Part shown: piece after piece, positions 17,467 through 26,923 of the stretch
Numbering within the stretch: the first letter of the stretch is position 1
Layout: each line of letters begins with the position of its first letter
DNA from: Alphaproteobacteria bacterium UBA1303
Lineage (GTDB): Bacteria; Pseudomonadota; Alphaproteobacteria; Micropepsales; Micropepsaceae
Assembly (NCBI GenBank): GCA_002307315.1
Contig: DBTZ01000060.1
Coordinates: 62,001 to 126,000 of the forward strand
Direction of reading: 5' to 3'
DNA: 64,000 bases
The notes under the pieces: generated by a model
Database searches by the model: none
Told to the model about the DNA's origin: nothing
The model's input: only the letters and a program-made list of their open reading frames with translations
Made by a program: the position numbers and the translations under genes

Positions 17467-18801
17467 ATGGAATCGTTTGCACTTTCCCGACGCAACGTAA
17501 TCGCGGGGCTGTTGACCGGCCCCGCGGTTGCGTATGCGGACGGCGCATCACCTGCGGATTTCCGTGCCCTGGCCCCGACGCCGCCGATGGGGTGGAATTC
17601 GTGGGACAGTTTCGGGCCGTCGATCGACGAGGCGCAGGCGCGCGGCAATGCGCAAGTCATGGCCGAGAAACTGCTGCCGCACGGCTATCGCTTCTTCACC
17701 GTCGACATCCAATGGTACGAGCCGGGCGCCAATTCGTTCGAATACCGCAAAGGCGCTAAACTGGCGATGGACGAATGGGGCCGGTTGGTTCCGGCGACCA
17801 ATCGGTTTTTTTCGGCCGCAAACGGCGCCGGGTTCAAGCCGCTGGCCGATTATGTCCATAATCTCGGACTCAAATTCGGCATTCATGTCATGCGCGGGGT
17901 ACCGCGGCAGGCGGCGGATGCCGATATGCCGATCCTTGGAACCGAATATCGCGCCGGCGGCATCGCCGATAAGGTCAATGTCTGTCCCTGGAACACCGAC
18001 ATGTACGGCATCGACATGACCAAGCCGGGTGCGCAGGCCTATTACGATTCGATTTTCAAGCTCTACGCCTGGTGGGGCGTCGATTTCGTCAAGGTGGACG
18101 ATTTGAGCCGTCCCTACGTACGCAACCAGCCGGAAGTGGAAGCGGTGCGCCGCGCCATCGACCGGTCGGGGCGGCCGATGGTGCTGTCGCTGTCGCCGGG
18201 GGAAACCGCGCTGGCCGCCCACGACCATGTGATGCGCCACGCCAACATGTGGCGGATCAGCGACGATTTCTGGGATTTTTGGCCGGCGCTGGTCGAACAA
18301 TTCGTCCGCCTGCGCAACTGGAATCCTTACCGCCGCGCCGGCACTTGGCCGGATGCCGATATGCTGCCCCTCGGCGTGCTGGCGATGGGCAAACGCACCA
18401 CCCATTTTACGCCGGACGAGCAGCGCACCTTGATGACGCTGTGGTCGATTGCCCGTTCGCCGCTGATCATGGGCGGCGACTTGCGCAAACTCGATGCGGC
18501 GACCGAAGCGCTTTTGACCAACGACGAGGTGCTGGCGATCGATCGGTTCAGTTCGCAGAACCGGGAACTGTTTCTGCGGGAAGGTCTATGCGCCTGGGCG
18601 GCGCAGGACGAGCGCGGACGCACCGTGGTTGCCGCATTCAACCTGCGCGAGGCCCCCGCCGCGGTGCCGGTCGATCTTGCGCAGGTGGGCTTGAAAGGGC
18701 GCGTGCGGATGCGCGATCTGTGGCGCCATGAAGATGCCGTGATCGACGCGTTTGCGCCGCGTCTTCCGCCGCACGGCGCAGGGTTGTACCGACTGACGTA
18801 A
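17467..18801 (+). CDS. Exported GH27 alpha-galactosidase or beta-L-arabinopyranosidase
   Basis: A 444-residue GH27 enzyme. The start of the mature domain, PTPPMGWNSWDSFG, is the family signature. The nucleophile Asp is in DFVKVDDLS and the acid/base Asp in WRISDDFWDF. The N-terminus (SRRNVIAGLLTGPAVA) looks like a Tat-type signal with a twin Arg. GH27 includes both alpha-galactosidases and beta-L-arabinopyranosidases; the arabinose context makes either plausible. It starts 13 bases after the GH51 gene. A short C-terminal beta-sandwich completes it. Confidence 0.9.
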   Translation: MESFALSRRNVIAGLLTGPAVAYADGASPADFRALAPTPPMGWNSWDSFGPSIDEAQARGNAQVMAEKLLPHGYRFFTVDIQWYEPGANSFEYRKGAKLAMDEWGRLVPATNRFFSAANGAGFKPLADYVHNLGLKFGIHVMRGVPRQAADADMPILGTEYRAGGIADKVNVCPWNTDMYGIDMTKPGAQAYYDSIFKLYAWWGVDFVKVDDLSRPYVRNQPEVEAVRRAIDRSGRPMVLSLSPGETALAAHDHVMRHANMWRISDDFWDFWPALVEQFVRLRNWNPYRRAGTWPDADMLPLGVLAMGKRTTHFTPDEQRTLMTLWSIARSPLIMGGDLRKLDAATEALLTNDEVLAIDRFSSQNRELFLREGLCAWAAQDERGRTVVAAFNLREAPAAVPVDLAQVGLKGRVRMRDLWRHEDAVIDAFAPRLPPHGAGLYRLT

Positions 18802-18838
18802 CCGTCTTTGCCGAACGGCAGAAATACGAGGAAAAAAA

Positions 18839-21166
18839 ATGAAAAACCTACATTGGCTTCGCGTGGCGCTGCGTTCGTCGGCGCTGTTTCCGGCGGCGTT
18901 CGGCGCCGCCCTGGCCGCACCGTGCTCGCCGGCGATCACCGCCGTCGCGCCGCAGGCCGACCGTCTGATCCTCAAAAGCGAGTGCGGTTCGACTCTGGTC
19001 GAGCCGTGGGGCGAGACGATCGTGCGGGTGCAAAAACTGCCGCTTGGCGCGCCGGAACCGCGGCAAAGCCTGGTGGTGATCGGCAAAAAACCGGCAACGG
19101 CGCTTAAGGTGACGCAGGACGACAAAACCGTCACCGCCGAAACCGCCAATCTGCAGATATCGGCGGATCGCAAGGACGGCCACCTCAGCTTTGCCCGGCC
19201 GGGCGAGAAAGAGTTTTTAAGCGAAGACGCCCGCCACAGCCGGATGACGGCAACGCCATCCAAGCTCTACGACGTCGCGCAAGGCTTCTCCGTCCACTAC
19301 GACGACGGCTATTTCTACGGCCTCGGCCAGCAGCCCACCGGGCTGCTCGACCGCTGGCACGACAGCGTGCGTCTGCAACAGGCGAACGGCTGGATCGGGC
19401 TGCCCTTCCTTTTGACCGACCGCGGCTGGGGCCTGTTATGGGACAACGCCTCGGTCAGCGACGTTTCGGTGGACCGGCCGCAGGACGGAGGCGGCCTCCA
19501 GATCAAATCCGAGGCGGCGCAGAGCGTGGATTATTATATCGTCGCCGGTCCGAACAGCGACGCGGTGATCGCCGGCTATCGCAAGCTCACCGGCGAGGCG
19601 CCGATGCTGCCGCGCTGGGCGTGGGGCTTCTGGCAATCCTTCGAGCACTATGCCACCCAGGAAGAAACCACCGGCATCGTCCGCCGCTACCGCGACATGG
19701 GCGTGCCGTTCGATGCGGTGATCCAGGATTGGCAGTATTGGCGTACCGGCGAATGGGGTGCGCACACCTTCGATTCGGCGCGCTATCCCGATCCGACCAA
19801 GATGATGGACGATATCCATGCCATGCATGCCCATTCCATCGTTTCGGTATGGGCGCGCATCGATCAGGGCACCGATACCCGCGCCGAACTGGAGGCGGCA
19901 GGAGCGCTCTTTCCCAAGATCTACCGCAACGTCTATCCGGCCGGAGAGGGACGCTGGTACGATCCCTATGGCAAGGGGCGCGAGCTTTATTGGCGGCAGA
20001 TTTCCCGCACTCTCGGCCGGAACGGTTTCGACGGCTGGTGGCTTGACGCCAGCGAAGCGGAATTGGGCGGCGAATGGGGGCAGATGCGCGAGGTCGAGAC
20101 TGCGGCCGGTCCCGGCGCGCTGGTCTATAATGCCTATCCCTTGATGCATACCTCCGGCGTGTTCGAGGGGGCCAAGCGCGATTTTCCGGCCAAGCGGCCG
20201 GTCATCCTGACCCGCTCGGCCTGGGCCGGCCAGCAGCGCAACAATGCGATCAGTTGGTCCGGCGACATCTCCGGCACCTGGGAAACCTTCCGCCGCCAGA
20301 TTCCCGCCGGGCTCAATTTCGTCGCCTCCGGCATCCCTTATTGGAACACCGACATCGGCGGCTTCTTCGGCGGCGATCCGGCCGATCCGGCCTACCGCGA
20401 GCTGTTCGTGCGCTGGTTCGAATACGGCACCTTCACGCCGATGTTCCGCGTCCACGGCACCAACAAGCCGAAGGAAATGTGGCGGTTCGACAAGGATGCG
20501 CAGGACATCCTGATCCGCTACGACCGCTTGCGCTACCAACTTCTGCCCTACATCTATTCGGCCGCCTGGGCGGTAACCAGCCGCGGCTCGACCATGATGC
20601 GCCCCTTGGTGTTCGATTTCGCCGCCGACCGCGAGGCGCTCGACGTTCCCGATCAGTACATGTTCGGCCCGGCGCTGATGGTGGCGCCGGTCGCCCGTAA
20701 GGGCGCCGACTTCCGCTCGGTCTATCTGCCGGGCGACGGCGACTGGTACGATTTTTGGACCAACGAACGCCGGCACGGCAAGGCCAACATCGACGCCAAG
20801 GCGCCGCTCGATACCCTGCCGCTGTTCGTCCGCGCCGGAGCCATTCTGCCGCTCGGGCCGGTGGTGCAGTACGCCGACGAAACGCCGAATGCGCCGCTGG
20901 AATTGCGCATCTATCGCGGCGCCGACGGACATTTCGCGCTTTACGACGATGCCGGCAACGGCTTCGGCTACGAGCGCGGCGAGCGGGCCGTGGTCGAGAT
21001 CGACTGGAACGAAAAGACCGGCGTGCTGTCCTTTGCCAAACGCCAAGGGCACTTCCCCGGCATGAAGCCCAGCCGGACCTTCAATATCGTCTGGATCGGC
21101 GGCAAGGGTGGGACGCGCCGCATCGTCTATGACGGACGGGCGCAAACCGTCAAACCGCCGGCGTGA
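18839..21166 (+). CDS. Secreted GH31 family glycosidase (alpha-xylosidase/alpha-glucosidase type)
   Basis: A 775-residue protein with a signal peptide (about residues 1-27, ending FGAALAAP). The N-terminal beta domain is followed by the catalytic barrel with PRWAWGFWQSFEHYATQEET, the nucleophile Asp in FDGWWLDASEAE, and WSGDISGTWETFRRQIPAGL carrying the acid/base region. The C-terminal beta domain includes YDDAGNGFGYERGERA. GH31 members hydrolyse alpha-glucosides or alpha-xylosides; the substrate is not fixed by these motifs. It is the last gene of the GH51-GH27-GH31 run and is followed by a terminator. Confidence 0.92.
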   Translation: MKNLHWLRVALRSSALFPAAFGAALAAPCSPAITAVAPQADRLILKSECGSTLVEPWGETIVRVQKLPLGAPEPRQSLVVIGKKPATALKVTQDDKTVTAETANLQISADRKDGHLSFARPGEKEFLSEDARHSRMTATPSKLYDVAQGFSVHYDDGYFYGLGQQPTGLLDRWHDSVRLQQANGWIGLPFLLTDRGWGLLWDNASVSDVSVDRPQDGGGLQIKSEAAQSVDYYIVAGPNSDAVIAGYRKLTGEAPMLPRWAWGFWQSFEHYATQEETTGIVRRYRDMGVPFDAVIQDWQYWRTGEWGAHTFDSARYPDPTKMMDDIHAMHAHSIVSVWARIDQGTDTRAELEAAGALFPKIYRNVYPAGEGRWYDPYGKGRELYWRQISRTLGRNGFDGWWLDASEAELGGEWGQMREVETAAGPGALVYNAYPLMHTSGVFEGAKRDFPAKRPVILTRSAWAGQQRNNAISWSGDISGTWETFRRQIPAGLNFVASGIPYWNTDIGGFFGGDPADPAYRELFVRWFEYGTFTPMFRVHGTNKPKEMWRFDKDAQDILIRYDRLRYQLLPYIYSAAWAVTSRGSTMMRPLVFDFAADREALDVPDQYMFGPALMVAPVARKGADFRSVYLPGDGDWYDFWTNERRHGKANIDAKAPLDTLPLFVRAGAILPLGPVVQYADETPNAPLELRIYRGADGHFALYDDAGNGFGYERGERAVVEIDWNEKTGVLSFAKRQGHFPGMKPSRTFNIVWIGGKGGTRRIVYDGRAQTVKPPA

Positions 21167-21183
21167 TTTTCCGAGCGGGCATA

Positions 21184-21220
21184 AAAAAGAGCGGCGGGGA
21201 AACCCACCGCTCTTTTTTTT
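21184..21220 (+). terminator. Rho-independent terminator after the GH31 gene
   Basis: A strong hairpin with arms agagcggcggg and cccaccgctct, loop gaaa, followed by a run of eight or more T. It closes the GH51-GH27-GH31 transcript. Confidence 0.9.
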
Positions 21221-21263
21221 CAGTCCGGTATTATTTCGCCGTCCGTGAAAAAGTCCTTCGGCC

Positions 21264-21366
21264 TAGAGCAACGAGCGCAAAAGGGAAATCGGTTTTGCGC
21301 GTAAAGTTGCGACAAAACAAAGAGCTAGAGCGACGGACTGATTGCGTTTGAACGTCCGTCGCTCTA
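21264..21366 (+). repeat. Interspersed structured repeat, family A (full)
   Basis: This is the clearest full family A copy. The first nested hairpin has outer arms gcaac/gttgc and inner arms gcgcaaaa/ttttgcgc, then the linker cgacaaaacaaagagc. The second hairpin is tagagcgacggac with gtccgtcgctcta. It sits between convergent GH31 and galM genes. Confidence 0.88.
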
Positions 21367-21395
21367 AAGGCCTCCGTGTACTTTTTCACAGACAA

Positions 21396-22553
21396 TTATT
21401 TCTCGACGCCGAACACGAACACGGTGTGGGTCTTATAGACCTGCCCGGGCCTCAGTTCGGTCGAGGGAAAGTTCGGCTGGTTGGGCGAATCCGGATAGTG
21501 CTGGGTTTCCAGGCAGAAACCGGTGCGATGCTTGAACACCGTACCGACGCCCGCCGGTTTGCCGTCGAGGAAATTGCCGGCATAGAACTGCACGCCGGGC
21601 TCGACGGTCCGCACTTCCAAGGTGCGGCCGGATTTGGGTTCGACCACCTTGGCGGCGAGGATTTCCTCGCCCGGCTTGGGCTGATTGAGCACCCAGTTGT
21701 GATCGTAGCCGCCGGCCAATTTAAGCTGTTCGTCGTCGGCGCCGATGCGATCGCCGATGGCGGTGGCTTTGCGGAAGTCGAACGGCGTGCCGGTAACGTC
21801 TTTCAAGTCGCCGGTGGGGATCAACCGTTTGTCGACCGGGGTGATCTTGTCGGCATTGATCGTCATCAGATGATCGAGGATCGGCGTGTCGGTGTCGCCG
21901 GTCAGATTGAAATAGCTGTGGTTGGTCAGGTTGGCGACGGTCGGCTTATCGGTAGTCGCCTCGTAGTCGATGCTGAGCGCGTTGTCGTTGCGCAATTGAT
22001 AGGTGACATGGACGGTCAGCGCACCGGGGAAGCCCATTTCGCCGTCGGCACTGACATAGGTCAGCTTGAGGCCGGGGCCGTTCTTGTCTTCATACGGCTT
22101 GGCCTGCCAAACCACCTTGTCGAACCCCTTAGGTCCGCCATGCAGGGTGTTGGTACCGTCGTTCTGCGGCAGCTTGTAGGTCTGGCCGTCGATGACGATG
22201 GTGCCGTTGGCGAGGCGGTTGCCGTAGCGGCCGATCAGCGCACCGAAATACGGCACGCCCTTCTGGTAGGGCTCGATACGGTCGAAGCCGAGCACGATAT
22301 TGGCAAGCTTACCGGCCTTGTCGGGCGTCTTCAGCGACACGATGGTGCCGCCATAGGTCGCAATGCGCGCCTCCAGACCGTTTTTGTTGGTCAACGTATA
22401 AATCTGCACTTTTTCCCCTTTCACGGTCGTCCCAAACGGAGCCTTCTTGACGTGCGAGACCTTGGCGGCCTCGGCCGGTGTCGCCAAGCCCGTCGCCAAC
22501 GCTGCAAGCGCAAGCCCGGCGAGGCCGGCGCGCAAAACCAGTGTCCCTGACAT
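21396..22553 (-). CDS. galM: Exported aldose 1-epimerase (mutarotase)
   Basis: A 385-residue mutarotase with a signal peptide (ending in LATPAEA, residues about 1-29), so it acts in the periplasm. Motifs are IGRYGNRLANGTI, NTLHGGPKGFDKVVW (catalytic His), NHSYFNLTGD (second catalytic His), GYDHNWVLN and FCLETQHYPDSPNQPNFPS with the catalytic Glu. It would equilibrate anomers of galactose or arabinose released outside the cell, matching the secreted glycosidases. A separate cytosolic epimerase is encoded at 32901. Confidence 0.93.
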   Translation of the reverse strand: MSGTLVLRAGLAGLALAALATGLATPAEAAKVSHVKKAPFGTTVKGEKVQIYTLTNKNGLEARIATYGGTIVSLKTPDKAGKLANIVLGFDRIEPYQKGVPYFGALIGRYGNRLANGTIVIDGQTYKLPQNDGTNTLHGGPKGFDKVVWQAKPYEDKNGPGLKLTYVSADGEMGFPGALTVHVTYQLRNDNALSIDYEATTDKPTVANLTNHSYFNLTGDTDTPILDHLMTINADKITPVDKRLIPTGDLKDVTGTPFDFRKATAIGDRIGADDEQLKLAGGYDHNWVLNQPKPGEEILAAKVVEPKSGRTLEVRTVEPGVQFYAGNFLDGKPAGVGTVFKHRTGFCLETQHYPDSPNQPNFPSTELRPGQVYKTHTVFVFGVEK

Positions 22554-22771
22554 TTCAGCCTATCCTTTATTTTTGTTCCAACGCTTTGTTCCAAAGCGAT
22601 CAGGGCGGAGGATATGTCGGACAATTCGAAATGGAAACCCGGCTACGGCCCGTTTTTTCGTGCCCCGCCGCGGCGCACGGAAGGGTTGCCGGCCGCATGA
22701 GGATGGGTTGAAGGCAGACCCGATTTCTCAACCGGAATAGCGTTGCCGCCACCGCCAATAACTCATACAAA
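22554..22771. other. Divergent galM-araA intergenic region, left part
   Basis: Next to galM there is a short hairpin cgcttt-gttcc-aaagcg with a second gttccaa just before it, possibly an operator. The rest of the 331-base spacer up to the araA promoter shows no gene. Confidence 0.5.
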
Positions 22772-22800
22772 TTGACAGCCCTGGGACGGCTTTCTAAAAT
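22772..22800 (+). promoter_or_regulatory. Sigma-70-like promoter of the araA operon
   Basis: A perfect -35 hexamer TTGACA (22772-22777) is followed after 17 bases by TAAAAT (22795-22800), one mismatch from the -10 consensus. The araA ATG is 85 bases further on. Confidence 0.7.
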
Positions 22801-22884
22801 CCTCGACCAATTGATAGACTGGCACCGACGGTCATCCGCCGCGGCGGCCATTTCGGCAACGACCTTGAGGAAGCAGCACGCATC

Positions 22885-24396
22885 ATGAAAGCTTTAGCGA
22901 ATTACGAAATCTGGTTTGTCACCGGCAGTCAGCATCTCTACGGGCCTAAGACGTTGGAACAGGTCGCCGCCGATTCCAAGGAAATCGCGGCAACCCTCGA
23001 CGCATCCGCCGCCATTCCGGTCAAGGTGGTGTTCAAACCGGTGATGGTGTCGCCCGACTCGATCACCGAGCTGATGCTGGCGGCCAACACCACGCCGGCT
23101 TGCGTCGGCATCGTCACTTGGTGCCACACCTTCTCGCCGTCGAAAATGTGGATCAACGGGCTAAAGCAACTGGTCAAGCCGGCAGTACAACTGCACACCC
23201 AGTACAACCGCGACATCCCGTGGGCGGATATCGACATGGATTTCATGAACCTCAATCAGGCCGCCCACGGCGACCGCGAGCACGGGTTCATCTGGACCCG
23301 TCTGCGCAAGGATCGCAAGGTGGTGGTCGGCCATTGGAAGGAAGCCAAGGTTCAGGAAAAGATCGGCGCCTTTGCTCGCGCCGCCACCGCCTGGGCCGAC
23401 TGGCAGGGCGCCCGGTTCGTCCGCTTCGGCGACAACATGCGCGAAGTGGCGGTGACCGACGGCGACAAGGTTTCCGCCCAGTACAAGCTCGGCTTTGCGG
23501 TCAATTATTATGCCGTCGGCGATCTGGTCAAACGGATCGATGCGGTGAGCGAGAAAGAGATCGACGATCTGATCGCCCAGTACGAAGCCGCCTACGTTAT
23601 GGCCGCCGATGTGAAGAAGGGCGGCGCCAAATACGCTTCGGTGCGCGATGCCGCCAAGATCGAAGCCGGCCTTAGCGCCTTCCTGAAAGAGGTGGGTGCC
23701 AAGGGCTACACCAACACCTTCGAAGATCTCTACGGCATGAAGCAACTGCCCGGCATCGGTTCGCAACGACTGATGGCCGAGGGCTACGGCTTCGGCGCCG
23801 AAGGCGACTGGAAAACCGCCGCCCTGGTGCGCGCGGTCAAGGTGATGGGAACCGGGCTTCAGGGCGGCACCTCGTTCATGGAGGACTACACCTACCACCT
23901 CGATCCGGCGAACACCCTCAATCTCGCCGCCCACATGCTGGAGGTCTGCCCGTCGATCGCGGCGGCCAAACCGAAGCTGGAAGTGCATCCCCTCGGCATC
24001 GGCGGCAAGGAAGACCCGGCCCGGCTGGTATTCGACGCCGCGGCCGGCCCCGCCACCGCCGCCTCGCTGATCGACATGGGCAACCGTTTCCGCCTGATCG
24101 TCGACGAAGTGGACGTGATCAAGCCCCCCCATCCGATGCCCAAACTGCCGGTCGCCCAGGCGATGTGGAAGGCGCGGCCGGATTTCGAAACTGCCTGCAC
24201 GGCGTGGATATTGGCCGGCGGCGCCCATCATTCGGCGTTCAGCTTGTCGGTCACCACCGAGATGCTGGAAGATTTCGCCACCATCGCCGGCATCGAATTC
24301 CTGCCGATCGACGCCGACACCAAGATCCGCGACTTCAAGCAAACCTTGCGGACCAACGAAGTCTATTATGCGCTCAACAAGGGATGGGCGATCTAA
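22885..24396 (+). CDS. araA: L-arabinose isomerase
   Basis: A 503-residue enzyme converting L-arabinose to L-ribulose. The N-terminus (YEIWFVTGSQHLYGPKTLEQ) and the metal-ligand regions GFGAEGDWKTAALVRAVKVM, GGTSFMEDYTYHL and GAHHSAFS with its His are diagnostic. The length matches the E. coli enzyme. It begins the araA-araB-araD series, with a palindromic repeat in the 126 bases before araB, and is transcribed from the promoter at 22772. Confidence 0.97.
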   Translation: MKALANYEIWFVTGSQHLYGPKTLEQVAADSKEIAATLDASAAIPVKVVFKPVMVSPDSITELMLAANTTPACVGIVTWCHTFSPSKMWINGLKQLVKPAVQLHTQYNRDIPWADIDMDFMNLNQAAHGDREHGFIWTRLRKDRKVVVGHWKEAKVQEKIGAFARAATAWADWQGARFVRFGDNMREVAVTDGDKVSAQYKLGFAVNYYAVGDLVKRIDAVSEKEIDDLIAQYEAAYVMAADVKKGGAKYASVRDAAKIEAGLSAFLKEVGAKGYTNTFEDLYGMKQLPGIGSQRLMAEGYGFGAEGDWKTAALVRAVKVMGTGLQGGTSFMEDYTYHLDPANTLNLAAHMLEVCPSIAAAKPKLEVHPLGIGGKEDPARLVFDAAAGPATAASLIDMGNRFRLIVDEVDVIKPPHPMPKLPVAQAMWKARPDFETACTAWILAGGAHHSAFSLSVTTEMLEDFATIAGIEFLPIDADTKIRDFKQTLRTNEVYYALNKGWAI

Positions 24397-24448
24397 ACCG
24401 CATCGGGACCGCGTGAGGCGGTTTTTCAGGCAAATTTTACGAAACGGA

Positions 24449-24507
24449 ATTTTGAGCATGATCCGGAAAATCGAATATCGGTTTTCGAAACGGATCATGC
24501 TCAAAAT
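24449..24507. repeat. Interspersed palindromic repeat, family D
   Basis: A long near-perfect hairpin: attttgagcatgatccg (24449-24465) pairs with cggatcatgctcaaaat (24491-24507), and the inside pairs again as gaaaatcga with tcggttttc. The inner core resembles the cores of families A and B. It lies between araA and araB on the same transcript. Confidence 0.88.
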
Positions 24508-24522
24508 CGAATAGGGCTGAAC

Positions 24523-26199
24523 ATGAACGCCAAATACGCAATCGGTCTCGATTACGGGACAAACTCCGTCCGCGCTCTGGTCGTCGACGTCGCCGACGGT
24601 CACGAGTTGGCCGCCGCCGTCTGGATCTACGAACACGGCAACCAGGGCGTCGTGCTGGGGCACGATCCCAATCTCGCCCGTCAGCATCCGGCCGATTATT
24701 TGGTCGGCGCCGAGGTTACCATCAAGGATGCGCTGGCCATCGCGCATAAACGGGTGCCCGGCTTCGCCCCCGATCAGGTCATCGGCATCGGCGTCGACAC
24801 CACCGGCTCGACCCCCATGCCAGTCGATACCGACGGCGTGCCGCTGTGCTTCCAGGAGAAGTTCGCCGACAATCCGGCGGCGCTCGCCTGGCTGTGGAAG
24901 GACCACACCGGCTATCGGGAAGCGGCCGAGATTACCCAACTGGCGTCGGAAATTCGCCCCCAATATCTTGCCAAGATCGGCGGCACCTATTCGTCGGAAT
25001 GGTTCTATTCGAAGATCCTGCATTGTCTGCGCACCGCGCCGGAGGTGTTCGATGCGGCCTATTCCTGGATCGAACTGTCGGACTTCGTGCCGGCGGCAAT
25101 GACCGGAACCCTGCATCCCGACACCTTCGTCGCCGGCATCTGCGCCGCCGGCCATAAGGCCATGTATAGCAAGGATTGGGGCGGCTACCCGGACAAGGAA
25201 TTTCTGTCCAAGCTCGATGCCAAACTGGGTGCGCTGCTCGGACGGCTGACGCCGCGCGTGAAAGCGGTGGATTCGGCGGTCGGCGGCCTGTCCAAGGACT
25301 GGGCCGGAAAAACCGGCCTGAAGGAAGGCATTCCGGTGGCGGTCGGCGCCTTCGATTGCCATTTGGGCGCCATCGGCGCCGGGGTGAAGCCGGGGGTGCT
25401 GGTCAAGATCATCGGCACCTCGACCTGCGATATCACCGTCAAGGTCAACACCGACAAGCTGGCCGACGTGCCGGGCGTATGCGGCGTCGTCGACGGGTCG
25501 GTACTGCCCGGCTATTTCGGCTTAGAGGCCGGCCAATCGGCGGTGGGCGACATCTTCAATTGGTTCGTCAGCTACATTCAGCCCGGCGGCGAGCAGAAAC
25601 TGTCGCATGTCGAACTGACTAACGATGCCGACAAGCTGAAGCCGGGCGAAAGCGGCCTGATGGCGCTCGATTGGAACAACGGCAATCGCACCGTGCTGGT
25701 CGATCAGCGCCTGACCGGGCTTCTCGTCGGCCACACCCTCTACACCACGCCGGCGGAAATCTACCGCGCGCTGGTGGAGGCGACCGCCTTCGGCGCCTTG
25801 ACCATCATCAACCGGTTCGAGGAATACGGCGTCAAGATCGACGAAGTGATCAACTGCGGCGGCATCGCCGAAAAGAACGCTTTCGTCATGCAGCTTTATG
25901 CCGACGTGACCGGGCGGCCGATGAAAATATCGCGCTCGGCCCAGACCCCGGCCCTCGGCTCCGCCATCGCGGCGGCGGTGGTGGCGAAGGCCCATCCCGA
26001 CTTCGCCACGGCCATTGCGGCGATGACCGGGCTTAAGGACAAGGTCTATCAGCCCGACCCGGAAGCGCACGCCGTGTACAAGGAACTGTACAAAATCTAT
26101 TCTACCCTGCACGACGCCTTCGGCACCAAAGCGTGGCAGGGCAGCCTGTACGGTGTGATGAAGACGTTGATGGACATCCGCGACAAGGTACGGAAATAA
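24523..26199 (+). CDS. araB: Ribulokinase
   Basis: A 558-residue FGGY-family kinase phosphorylating L-ribulose. The N-terminal phosphate motif is AIGLDYGTNSVRALVVDVAD. GIGVDTTGSTPMPVD, IIGTSTCDITV and the late NCGGIAEKNAFVMQLYADV belong to the actin-like ATPase fold. Full length. Its stop overlaps the araD start by one base (TAATG), indicating translational coupling. Confidence 0.96.
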   Translation: MNAKYAIGLDYGTNSVRALVVDVADGHELAAAVWIYEHGNQGVVLGHDPNLARQHPADYLVGAEVTIKDALAIAHKRVPGFAPDQVIGIGVDTTGSTPMPVDTDGVPLCFQEKFADNPAALAWLWKDHTGYREAAEITQLASEIRPQYLAKIGGTYSSEWFYSKILHCLRTAPEVFDAAYSWIELSDFVPAAMTGTLHPDTFVAGICAAGHKAMYSKDWGGYPDKEFLSKLDAKLGALLGRLTPRVKAVDSAVGGLSKDWAGKTGLKEGIPVAVGAFDCHLGAIGAGVKPGVLVKIIGTSTCDITVKVNTDKLADVPGVCGVVDGSVLPGYFGLEAGQSAVGDIFNWFVSYIQPGGEQKLSHVELTNDADKLKPGESGLMALDWNNGNRTVLVDQRLTGLLVGHTLYTTPAEIYRALVEATAFGALTIINRFEEYGVKIDEVINCGGIAEKNAFVMQLYADVTGRPMKISRSAQTPALGSAIAAAVVAKAHPDFATAIAAMTGLKDKVYQPDPEAHAVYKELYKIYSTLHDAFGTKAWQGSLYGVMKTLMDIRDKVRK

Positions 26200-26891
26200 T
26201 GCTGGAACAACTGAAAGCGGATGTTTGCCAGGCCAATCTCGATCTGGTGAAGGAAGGTCTGGTGATCCAGACCTGGGGCAACGTCAGCGGTATCGACCGC
26301 AAAAATGGGCTGGTGGTCATCAAGCCGTCGGGGGTGTCCTACGACGGCATGAAGCCCGAGCACATGGTGGTGGTATCGCTAAAAACCGGCGAAACGGTCG
26401 AAGGCGATCTTCGCCCCAGTTCCGATACCCCCACCCACCTGGTGCTTTATCGCGCCTTTGCCGGCGTCGGCGGCATCGTCCATACCCACAGCCTGTATGC
26501 CACCGCCTGGGCGCAGGCGAAGAAAGCCATCCCGGCGCTCGGCACCACTCAGGCCGACTACTGGTACGGCGCCATTCCCTGCACCCGGTTGATGACCGAG
26601 GCGGAAATCGAAGGCGAATACGAAGCCAAGACCGGCGACGTCATCGTCGAGACCTTCGAGGGGATCGATCCGATGCAGGTACCGTCGGTGGTAGTGGCCA
26701 GCCACGGGCCGTTTGCCTGGGGCAAGGATGCCCACCATGCGGTACACAACGCGGTGGTGATGGAATACGTCGCAAGGTTGGCGAGCGAAACCTTGCGTAT
26801 CGCACCGGATATCGGCCCGATGCAAAAAGTGCTGCTCGATAAGCATTTCTTACGTAAACATGGACCGAAAGCCTATTACGGTCAGAAGTGA
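26199..26891 (+). CDS. araD: L-ribulose-5-phosphate 4-epimerase
   Basis: A 230-residue class II aldolase-family epimerase producing D-xylulose 5-phosphate. Zn-binding His residues are visible in GGIVHTHSLYATAW and VVVASHGPFAWG, and the substrate loop is TWGNVSGIDRKNGLVVIKPS. The frame is open upstream inside araB, but MLEQLKADVCQANLDL is the family start and coincides with the araB stop. It links arabinose use to the pentose phosphate pathway. Confidence 0.95.
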   Translation: MLEQLKADVCQANLDLVKEGLVIQTWGNVSGIDRKNGLVVIKPSGVSYDGMKPEHMVVVSLKTGETVEGDLRPSSDTPTHLVLYRAFAGVGGIVHTHSLYATAWAQAKKAIPALGTTQADYWYGAIPCTRLMTEAEIEGEYEAKTGDVIVETFEGIDPMQVPSVVVASHGPFAWGKDAHHAVHNAVVMEYVARLASETLRIAPDIGPMQKVLLDKHFLRKHGPKAYYGQK

Positions 26892-26923
26892 TCCGTGATT
26901 GAACGAGGGGAAACGTAATCAAC

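Noticed and set aside
15795..17660. A 621-codon open frame on the minus strand
   Set aside because: It is fully antisense to the GH51 gene, whose active-site motifs are intact, and has no recognisable domain.
23161..25362. A 733-codon open frame on the minus strand
   Set aside because: It lies antisense to araA and araB, and its composition (His/Arg/Gly-rich, no domains) is that of an antisense shadow.
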